From Aplidium turbinatum (lineage: Eukaryota; Chordata; Ascidiacea; Aplousobranchia; Polyclinidae): a DNA stretch of 64,000 bases. Position numbers and translations under genes: made by a program. The stretch lies in NCBI GenBank assembly GCA_918807975.1, contig OU964919.1:33921824-33985823 (forward strand), written 5' to 3'. The notes beneath the pieces were generated by a model. It was given only the letters and a program-made list of their open reading frames with translations. It searched no databases and had not been told where the DNA came from. Shown piece after piece: positions 56,627 to 64,000 of this stretch (position 1 is the first letter of the stretch; the number at the start of each line of letters is the position of its first letter).

Positions 56627-56729
56627 CCTTGATTTGTATTTTGGAAAACTTGGCTCAAGGTATCAAGTAATTCTCTTGGAGTATCTGCCAAGTTGATGGA
56701 ACAACTATTTAGACATGAACCAGCAACTG
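56627..56729 (-). CDS. Candidate exon upstream in the NLR gene
   Basis: On the minus strand the acceptor tttgcaaaag/cagttg and the donor tcaag/gtgagt (strong) enclose 103 bp. The frame continuing phase 1 reads VAGSCLNSCSINLADTPREL, LDTLSQVFQKYKS and ends in phase 2, so it does not join directly to the exon at 51071-51214. One boundary may be wrong or an exon is missing between. Confidence 0.4.
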
Positions 56730-56834
56730 CTTTTGCAAACAATCCATATCAATTACAAGTTTTTTTAAAATCAGATAAAATTCATGAAAAGATGAAACGA
56801 CAAACACTGATACAGAATTTATTGAAGAACTTAC

Positions 56835-56948
56835 CAGGATGACCATCATGAAGCAACAAAGCTGATGAAATTTCGTCTTCAGTCTCGACAACAATCGGCC
56901 TGTCTAAACGTTCATTCATTTCGCGAGAACTCAGTTTGCTTGGGATTG
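56835..56948 (-). CDS. Candidate exon upstream in the NLR gene
   Basis: On the minus strand the acceptor cattttag/caatcc and the donor atcctg/gtaagt enclose 114 bp, phase 1 at both ends. The protein is IPSKLSSREMNERLDRPIVV, ETEDEISSALLLHDGHP. It is acidic, with no recognised domain. It continues in phase into the exon at 56627-56729. The first exon and any effector domain would lie at higher coordinates and were not found. Confidence 0.5.
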
Positions 56949-57509
56949 CTAAAATGTAACAGATGTATTGATGACGTATTTGCATCAAAAACTGAAAATA
57001 GGTTGATTTAGTTATTACGTTTTCAAATGAAATAACTCTAACAGTGGCTTTGTTGTGTTTCAAATGCAAAATTGTAAACGGAGCAACATGGCATTACAAC
57101 ATTGATAAAATAAATGAGCAAATTTAGTGGCTCCACCTCCGTGCGAATAGCCGTTCCATGCAAAGAAAAATCATATCCACAGCGCTTTTATTGCACATAT
57201 GCGTAGTTATGCGCACATGTACATTGTACATATACACATTATGCACATTTGTACATATGTACACATTATGCGCACATAATCTCATAGAAAAACATATGTG
57301 AAATACGAATTAATTCCAGAACATTGACCTAGGTCAAGCTATTCACCATAAATTGTTAGTTTTCAGCTTTCAACTTGTTAACCCATTAATGTCCAATGTT
57401 TCCGTGCGGGAACAAAGTTTTGACTTTTGTTTTTTTGGGCAGGAAAATAAAACATATTTGAATATCTTTTGATAAATGTCAGAGAGTAAAGTTGAAACTA
57501 TACCATAAT

Positions 57510-57939
57510 TGCATCATGGCCACCTAAAGATACGACCTGATTTGTCACATTTTGCAGAAATTTCCAGGTTTTTCTAACTTTGGGCAAACGTTTAAATAAA
57601 TTTTTCTAAAAATTTAGATTTTTACGCTTTCTTTATTCTTTTCCCCAGATGACACAATAGGTTTTAACATCCTCACATGTTGAAAAACAAAGAAAATTTG
57701 ATTTTGAAGATTTTAATCAGACTGTTAATTTTCAATAACAGTCTGATTTTGTGTTTTTCAACTTACTTTTTCTCATTTGCTGCTGCTTCCCCAAGGCAAC
57801 AAAAAAGTTTTATGTCATTAGGAAACCGCAAAAAGTAAAAACATCTTAGAAAATGTAAGTCAAGCACTAGCAGTAGCTGTAATCAAAATCTGCAAAATGT
57901 GACAAAGCAGGCCACATCTCCAGGTGGCCATGATTGCAT
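57510..57939. mobile_element. 430-bp MITE with about 60-bp inverted ends and central hairpin
   Basis: Left tgcatcatggccaccta, then gacctgatttgtcacatttt, and right (inverted) tgcaatcatggccacct, then gcctgctttgtcacatttt. The centre has aatcagactgtta (57715-57727) and taacagtctgatt (57736-57748), a perfect 13-bp hairpin. A related copy is at 33.9 kb, and motif parts lie at 13.7 kb, 16.5 kb and 30.15 kb. Confidence 0.8.
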
Positions 57940-58595
57940 ATATTTTTTTCTGAGTTGTTTATTCAAACCAGAGTAAAGGTCGAAGTTTAGGGAAAATTTG
58001 ACTTTTCGGGGTCGTCTCCCATTTTGTCCGTTCATTGAAAAAGCGGAAGCGGAAATAATACCTTTCAGTTGTATTCTTATTTTTTACCCTTTTGGATGCA
58101 TGCATAGTGTTGCATACCTATTTTCATGTTTACGCAAAAATTATAAGATATAGTATTTTTACATTGTTTTATGATGTTCCCATTGGGAACTTCGTATTGA
58201 TTATGCTATATCGCGGCTTTATACAGCGTACTGCAGCAGGCCAAGCAAAACTAAATTTCGTGAAGCAACAAATGCATCTTACAGATAGGTTTCTGTCGTA
58301 ACAGTGAATCTAGGTCATTTGGTTGTTGTTTGGGTGGCAGCTGACTTTGGTGACCTTTTGGTATTTTGCTGCCATCCTTGTTGTGCGAATTATTTGTGTT
58401 TATTGTGTTTTTGTATATATTTTCTTTTTTTTTCTTTCTTTTTTGCCAACAAAACAAAAAATAAACTGAACTGAACTGGTTGTATGTTGTGTGTATTAGC
58501 AGTGGTTTGAACTATGTGGAAGTTTTATTGGAAATATTCAAAGATAGAACTTTATTTTAAATCTAAGAAATAAACAACTTTTAGCTAATATGCTG

Positions 58596-58896
58596 AATAT
58601 GTCAACACAATTTCTGACAACTCTCGAAGCAGTTGATGTGCTTGGTGGCATTGGTGAAATAAGAAAATAAGAATGACGTTAGAGATGAAGAGAATGACCA
58701 CGAAGATTTGCTAGAAACTCATGTTGTACAAGAAATTACAGGAGAAGTTGAAGTATTTCATTGTAGTTTGGAAGACAATCAAGATCGCTTCAAACCAAGC
58801 AACACAAGAAAACAGAAACGAAACAAAGTTGTCAAAATACTATGGGAAGCCACAAGCAGACATAACTCAGCAACAACACTACATTTAACAATATAA
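58596..58896 (+). pseudogene. Unrecognised coding relic
   Basis: Frames read STQFLTTLEAVDVLGGIGEI and, after one frame change near 58670, DVRDEENDHEDLLETHVVQE, ITGEVEVFHCSLEDNQDRFK, PSNTRKQKRNKVVKILWEAT. It is acidic then basic, like the N-terminus of some transposases, but I cannot name a family. Confidence 0.3.
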
Positions 58897-58899
58897 AAA

Positions 58900-60058
58900 A
58901 AAATAAGTAAACGTTTTCAGCTAGTTATACATCCCTTTTCAAGCCTATATAAAAAATGTTTTTTTTTAAAGAAATACTAAAGATTTATACAGTATCACAG
59001 CAAAATTATGGCCAAATCTAAACATTTGAGAAAAATTTGAGAAACTACTTAAACCAGCTCACGCAAAATGATAACTGAAAAATTATGCAGCACAACGGGT
59101 CATAGCATCTTTTCACATATAAACTAGGTGGGCAATTGCCCACCTAGTCCCTTTGCTTGCCCCCCTAGCCCTTTCTTTGCCCACCTAGTTTGAAACTAGG
59201 TGGGCAATTTTTAAGACCTAATTTTTGTTTAGGTTAGACCCAAGTTAAAGAATGAACAGCTAAATGGAAAGCTTCAGCATACATTTAGAACTTATCAGCC
59301 TACCTTTGACTTTACTTATAATATCCTTAATGTTCCATTCAAGCAGATTAATTATTATCAATTGGTGTTGTGAGTATCTCATATTTTGTGTGAGATTCTA
59401 AATGTCTGAATTACCGAAGTTTGTTTCCTGATTTTCATTAAAATAAAATACCATCAGCTCTTTAGAATCATCTAATTCTGCAAAGATTCAACTCATTGTA
59501 CTATCTTAGCAGTTGTGTTTCATATACTGTATTATCATCGTTGTTTCTTTTATGGCTATTATCATAGTTGTTTCTTTTTACTTTAGTACAAGAGACCTCT
59601 GCAACTAAATGTCGCTAGATTAAATTTTATTAGATTACACAGGCCAACAAAAAATATAAAAAATTTTGTGCCTGCAATGTGATTTGGGGTATATTGAGGC
59701 TGCTGATTTCAAAAATCACAGATTTTACCCATTACATCAAGTTTTTGAGATTTTTGCATGACATTTTTTTTCATAATTTTGGCTTTTTGGCCGAATTTTC
59801 TCTTACTGTTACCGTTTTATAAAGATTTTATGAGGCAATAGTGTTTGAAAATTTGTCATAATCATGGAAATGATTTTATTTTGTAACATTTGGAGATGTA
59901 TGATGACACCATGACCATTGGGGTGACCGACCTATTTTCAGAAGGTACACTAGTCAGAAGACCCCCTAGCTAGATAGTCTACTGGTCAAAAAAGTCACAT
60001 AGACCATCTGGCTAGTGGACTATCTGTCTATAGTAGACCATCCAACTTATGTATCTTC
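58900..60058. other. Noncoding; contains a perfect palindrome
   Basis: Holds the 26-bp perfect palindrome actaggtgggcaattgccca + cctagt (59123-59148), followed by two further copies of its half-word (gcccacctagt near 59180 and actaggtgggca near 59197). No genes. Short imperfect repeats of agtctactgg / agtggactat lie near 59975-60040. Confidence 0.6.
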
Positions 60059-60101
60059 TGAGAACTGTCCATGATGATGGCGTATGAGCGATGTTTCCAG
60101 G

Positions 60102-63100
60102 CTAGATTGGAGGGCAGGAAATCTTCAGCCACTCAGCAGTCTCGTCGTCCAGGATTCTCAGACCATGCGCACCGTGTGGAGGCCGGTGGATTAGGCAGTG
60201 GTGGATGACATGGTCTGCGCTCTGTTCCGTGGCACCACACTCGCATTCTGATGAAGGAGCCAGGCCCCACTTGTGCATGTCCGAACGAAAGCGGCCGACG
60301 CCAGTTCGCAGGCGGTTAAGCCTGACCCACGCAAGCCTTGCGAGGGACATCCCTGGTGGACGGGGATCGGCGTCGGGTATGAAGTCACGGAGCGTGGAGG
60401 TGTGATTTTGCCATTCCGTGTTCCACATGTGGTTCGTCCAGTGTGCCGCACTTAAATCAAGTTCTTCTGCGTTCTTAAGGAGTTGTTGTGCGGCAGGCAC
60501 AAAGGGGCGTCTTGATTTCAACCGCTGCTTTATAGGTGGTGGTCTCTTGAGTGTTGCATGGAGGAGATGGTCGGGGTCCAAAGCGCGGCGAGCGAGAGAA
60601 ATCGTGGCTCCTTTACGGCGTAGCTCAGCGGGTTGGATGCCTGCTAGGATGGGTAGACAGTCCGTTGGAGTGGGACGCAGGCATCCAGTCACAGTACGCA
60701 GTGCGTCGTTGATGGCGGTATCAATCTGGTGGGTGTGAGAACTACGACACCAGACCGGCGCGCAGTACTCAGCGGTGGAATGAACAAGGGCTAGGGTAGC
60801 TGTACGAAGAGTTTTAGCACCAGCTCCCCAGCCGGAACCCGCCAATCGCCTCAAAAGTGCGACGCGTGTAGATAGTTTTTTACGCAGTGACTTCAAGTGC
60901 CGGCGGTACGTGAGTGACCTGTCCAGGGTTATGCCGAGGTATGTAGGTTCGGCACAGTAGGGCAGGCGTTCCCCATCAATCTTGATGTTTATCTCACGCT
61001 GTGCCTCCCGGTTGTTAAGGTGGAAGGCCGCCGACACTGTCTTTGACTTGCTGAGCTGTAGCTTCCATTTCTGGAGGTACGCTGATAGTGTTTGCATGTC
61101 TTGGCTGAGGTTCCTCTCCACTGACTGCCAGTTTCCTGCTGAGTGCAGGAGTGCCAGGTCGTCTGCGTAAGCATATTTCCTGGAGATGGTGGGGGGCAAG
61201 TCGTAGGTGTATATGTTGAACAGGAGAGGAGCCAAGACTGAGCCCTGTGGGACGCCGTTTTTAAGTCGGCGTAGTCTGCTTCGACGACCGCTACCGGTTG
61301 TGAGGGTAAAACTGCGGTTTTGCACAAGTTCCATCATCATATGGACCATGTGTCTGTCAGGGAGCAGACGGAGTAACTTGCAGGTAAGGCCGCTATGCCA
61401 TTCGGTGTCATAGGCAGCCGTGAGATCAACAAACACGGCGCCAGCCTTCTTCTTAGCCGAGAAGCTGTCCTCAATGTCTTGGGTCATAAGTGTGACCTGA
61501 TCTACGGTTGATCGTCCGTGTCGGAAACCAGCTTGTTCACGGGGGAGCTGCGGATCTATTATTGGTTCGACACGAGCGTAGATGAGTCTCTCGAGGATCT
61601 TGAAGGGGATGCAGAGCAGTGAGATTGGACGGTAACTCTTCGGGTCCCCTGGGGGCTTCTTCGGCTTAGGGACTGCAACCACAAGGGCTCTTCTCCAGAT
61701 TCTGGGAATTCTCAGGTGGCGCAAACAGCAGGAAAGGAAGTCTTTTAACCAGGACTTTAAGGAGGCAGCAGCATGGAGTATCAACTCCGGGCATAGGTGG
61801 TCAGGGCCCGGGGCTTTACCTGGCTTTATGTGCTGGAGGGCGGCGGAAAATTCTTCCGGGGTGAACTCACCCGAGATGTTGTCCCCGTCTGGGGTTGTTA
61901 CCCTCCAGAGGTCCGTCATTTCTTGCAAGACGGATCTATCGGATTCACGGTCTCTCGATTTGTATTTCCCGTTCTCCACAAGTTGTGAGGCGATGGAATT
62001 TGCTGAAACGGGACATTGTTGACGAGAGGCACGTGATCTGCCAGTTAGATTGTTCAGTGTACTCCATGCTATGCGGCTGGAGTGCGTGAAGTCGATTGAT
62101 TCAACGGCTTCTGTCCAGCGCTCCTTCCTCTTTGAGTCCAGCCTTGCCAGCAGAGCTGTGGCTGAGCTGTTGGTGTCATTGCCCTGAGGGGCGTGGAGGA
62201 AGTCGGAGTAGAGGCTTTCGCACTCCTTGTCCCAGCACGGTATGTAGGTCTTTCGTCGGCCGCGGGAGATGGATTGTTTTGCCGCTGATGTTATTGCATC
62301 ACAAAAGTCCTGGTAGGCTTCTTCCACGTTGTTGGTGTGAGGGGATGGGAGATACTGTGTGGCTTCATTGGTGAGGAGGCTGTAGTACTCCCAGTTAGCC
62401 ATTCTGAAGTTCCATCGATTAACAGGCTTGCTCGGGACAGGCATTATGAGCGTTGGAGCCGTGATAATCGAGGGTCGATGTTGGGACCTGGGGAACTTCT
62501 CTAGCACACGTCTGTCCGGTTGGCAATTATCGGGGTCATCACTTGCGAAAGCCAGATCGGGGTTTGTACCAGTGTTCCAGCGTCCGGAGAAGAAGCTCGC
62601 TGCACCCTTGGGATCGTGCAGTAGGGTGAGGTTGTTATTGGCTGACCATGAGGCCAGGCTTTCTCCGTCGGTGTTGGTGGTGTTGTAGCCCCAGTCGACG
62701 TGGTGGCAATTAAAATCGCCAGCATAGAGGCTGGGTTGGGGGAACACTGGGATGGCTGTTGGTGTTAAGCGTGAGGGTGGTGGCTTATAGACATTGATGA
62801 TGTGATAGCCTGATATGTCTATGCATAACCACTCTATCTCCGACTGGGCACTGGACTGGTCTATTGGCGTCCAGCTCAGTTGCTCATGGACAAACGTGGC
62901 GAGGCCGTGTTTCCTGCTGATGGTTGCGCCTGCGAGTGTGAAGTTGGGTAATACCAACTTATCCACAGATGTGCAGTGGGTCTCCTGGAGGAGAATAACG
63001 AGGGCCTGATGTTTTGTGGCCAGATACTCGATGATGCTGAGCTTGCTGGCAGTAATGCCCTCGGTGTTCAGCTGCAGTACGGTGGGTCGTCGGTACTTTT

Positions 63101-63317
63101 CGACAGAGGAGCTGCCGCGCCCTGAGAAGGGCGTTTCCCTATCCACCCTGGGCTGAACCTGGGCCTGGTTTGCTCGAGTGTGACAAGCTTCGTTTCGCAT
63201 ATCTTTTCTCAAAGATATGGTACTGACGGGAGGGACCACGAGAAGGTGCTTGTTCTTCCCCCCCTCCAGAACTTCCCCCCCTCCAGAACCTTCCCCCCCA
63301 GAACTGTCCATAAACAC
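60102..63317 (-). CDS. Nearly complete LINE ORF2 (endonuclease and reverse transcriptase)
   Basis: One open frame of 1071 codons. Residues about 75-300 form an APE-type endonuclease: VLQLNTEGI, LLQETH (near 111), YAGDFNCHHVDWGY (near 200), NPDLAFASDD, SQHRPSI. The reverse transcriptase lies about 500-780: VPKPKKPPGDPKSYRPISLL, FVDLTAAYDTEWHSGL, NGVPQGSVLAPLLFNIYTYD and the catalytic YAYADDLALL (near 715). A long C-terminal region follows with STAEYCAPVW and a Cys/His motif CECGATEQSADHVIHHC. The layout fits Jockey/CR1-like LINEs; the clade is not decided. Such proteins copy LINE RNA into target DNA. No ORF1 is seen upstream, and a catcatcatgg tail is at 60069-60080. Fragments of the family lie at 10.8, 26.8, 42.5 and 52.0 kb. 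Confidence 0.93.
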   Translation of the reverse strand: MFMDSSGGEGSGGGEVLEGGKNKHLLVVPPVSTISLRKDMRNEACHTRANQAQVQPRVDRETPFSGRGSSSVEKYRRPTVLQLNTEGITASKLSIIEYLATKHQALVILLQETHCTSVDKLVLPNFTLAGATISRKHGLATFVHEQLSWTPIDQSSAQSEIEWLCIDISGYHIINVYKPPPSRLTPTAIPVFPQPSLYAGDFNCHHVDWGYNTTNTDGESLASWSANNNLTLLHDPKGAASFFSGRWNTGTNPDLAFASDDPDNCQPDRRVLEKFPRSQHRPSIITAPTLIMPVPSKPVNRWNFRMANWEYYSLLTNEATQYLPSPHTNNVEEAYQDFCDAITSAAKQSISRGRRKTYIPCWDKECESLYSDFLHAPQGNDTNSSATALLARLDSKRKERWTEAVESIDFTHSSRIAWSTLNNLTGRSRASRQQCPVSANSIASQLVENGKYKSRDRESDRSVLQEMTDLWRVTTPDGDNISGEFTPEEFSAALQHIKPGKAPGPDHLCPELILHAAASLKSWLKDFLSCCLRHLRIPRIWRRALVVAVPKPKKPPGDPKSYRPISLLCIPFKILERLIYARVEPIIDPQLPREQAGFRHGRSTVDQVTLMTQDIEDSFSAKKKAGAVFVDLTAAYDTEWHSGLTCKLLRLLPDRHMVHMMMELVQNRSFTLTTGSGRRSRLRRLKNGVPQGSVLAPLLFNIYTYDLPPTISRKYAYADDLALLHSAGNWQSVERNLSQDMQTLSAYLQKWKLQLSKSKTVSAAFHLNNREAQREINIKIDGERLPYCAEPTYLGITLDRSLTYRRHLKSLRKKLSTRVALLRRLAGSGWGAGAKTLRTATLALVHSTAEYCAPVWCRSSHTHQIDTAINDALRTVTGCLRPTPTDCLPILAGIQPAELRRKGATISLARRALDPDHLLHATLKRPPPIKQRLKSRRPFVPAAQQLLKNAEELDLSAAHWTNHMWNTEWQNHTSTLRDFIPDADPRPPGMSLARLAWVRLNRLRTGVGRFRSDMHKWGLAPSSECECGATEQSADHVIHHCLIHRPPHGAHGLRILDDETAEWLKISCPPI
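63258..63307. repeat. Short tandem repeat at the LINE start
   Basis: Three units of cccccctccagaacctt with small changes. In the LINE frame this codes for the Gly/Glu-rich N-terminus (SGGEGSGGGEVLEGG), so the start of the frame may be low-complexity, and the true initiation could be further in, for example at the Met of MRNEACH. Confidence 0.75.
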
Positions 63318-63531
63318 CCCTTACAGGCAGGGTTACATTCACGTTGTCAGTACCACTCCACTTTTGATATATAACATCGGTTTTATCTTTTTTGCTGAAC
63401 GTGGAGATTTAAGCTTATGTGAAACTTGTCTATAACTCATTCTTTTTTGAATTTTCATGTATTCAGATTTTTTCATATTATCAAGGTGTTAATTCTGTTT
63501 GTGGTGTGAATAAGTAGCAGGATGGCATCTT

Positions 63532-63727
63532 CAAGGATAAAATGACCCTGATGTTTTTGTTACATATGTGGCAGTTATAGGCTACTGTTCCTAACCAAAG
63601 GCAAACCATAACAAATTTTGTGAAACAAGCATATCTTGCATACTTCAAAATTCGCCTGGGTGATCAGGACAAATCATGGGCTCCACATACTGCATGTAAA
63701 GCTTGTGTGGAAAACCTAAGACGATAA
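63532..63727 (+). pseudogene. Relic of a conserved Cys-rich transposon-associated protein
   Basis: The frame TNFVKQAYLAYFKIRLGDQD, KSWAPHTACKACVENLRR is preceded in a shifted frame by CYICGSY. The pattern CYICG ... FVKxAYxAYFxxxLGDQDKxWAPHxxCxxCVExLR is one I know from uncharacterised multi-copy proteins in many invertebrate genomes, likely mobile-element linked. The frame is broken and stops at TAA 63725-63727. Its true function is unknown to me. Confidence 0.55.
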
Positions 63728-63864
63728 ATCAATGGAAATCCTAAATCAACTCACAACATTCACGAAAATCATGCAAGCGAAAGTTTGTCCCAGAGTAACA
63801 TTTCCCAAAACTGCATGTAAATTTTCTTTTTTCTGTAGAACTGAACCTATTTTTAAGTGTCTAT

Positions 63865-64000
63865 TCTATTCAATTTCTACAAATTTATTTTTCTTTGCTG
63901 GCGCAAACATATAGCGAATGACATTACAAACACACAACTGTAGCACCAACAAAAGGACAAGATGGCAAAATCAAAAGGTTTAAAATATGCATTGGAGATT
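63865..64000 (+). repeat. Dispersed repeat Z, copy 5, cut by window end
   Basis: tattcaatttctacaaattt, atttttctttgctgg and caacaaaaggacaagatggc, then ggtttaaaatatgcat follow the order of the repeat inserted in the SINE at 18456-18641. Confidence 0.62.

Noticed and set aside
1-64000. CRISPR arrays, phage or bacterial defence systems, rRNA genes
   Set aside because: The tandem repeats present (28.6, 43.2, 25.8 kb) have no regular unique spacers, and everything else is of animal type.

Overview
The window is eukaryotic, from an animal genome. Genes are split by GT-AG introns, one gene carries a NACHT domain, and most of the DNA is made of nested transposons, LINEs and tRNA-derived SINEs. The sequence is A+T-rich and has no operons or prokaryotic signals. 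An invertebrate deuterostome such as a tunicate fits the NACHT gene and the repeat mix, but that is a weak guess. I found no rRNA, CRISPR array or clearly functional tRNA.

Layout. 1-1.7 kb: the 3' part of a broken BEL/Pao LTR retroelement. 4.7-7.4 kb: a decayed hAT-like DNA transposon with 443-bp inverted ends and an exact 8-bp target duplication. 8-10.5 kb: a 689-bp segment split by a hAT; its uninterrupted twin lies at 27.8-28.5 kb and shows the empty site. 10.8-17 kb: an internally deleted LINE, MITEs, and a nest of four elements (TA-type element > hAT > SINE > MITE with a tRNA-like box). 17.9-26.5 kb: SINEs, dispersed repeats, a perfect 78-bp-arm hairpin and a GC-rich repeat element. 26.8-36.2 kb: LINE fragments, small hATs, a TA-type element, and a LINE inserted in a SINE with fold-back ends. 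38.5-40.6 kb and 41.7-43.9 kb: two more nests, the second carrying a LINE fragment inside a MITE inside a hAT. A second copy of this composite is at 51.9-53.5 kb. 54.7-55.9 kb: a hAT with remnants of its transposase. 60.1-63.3 kb: a nearly whole LINE coding region of 1071 codons.

Host genes. The one clear host gene is on the minus strand. A 1326-bp exon (44980-46305) codes a NACHT ATPase with Walker A, Walker B, a TSRP sensor and a winged-helix end. Neighbouring exons at 44309-44491, 50102-50236, 51071-51214 and 56835-56948 all start and end in phase 1. LRR-like exons further downstream on the same strand (37067-37292, 34411-34593) may belong to it. It looks like an NLR-type innate immune receptor whose introns have filled with transposons.

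Most insertions carry exact target-site duplications, so the order of many events can be read directly. I found no convincing new multi-gene system. The most unusual items are the two-copy hAT composite with LINE cargo, the perfect hairpin at 20.5 kb, the split and empty copies of the 689-bp segment, and the fold-back LINE insertion.
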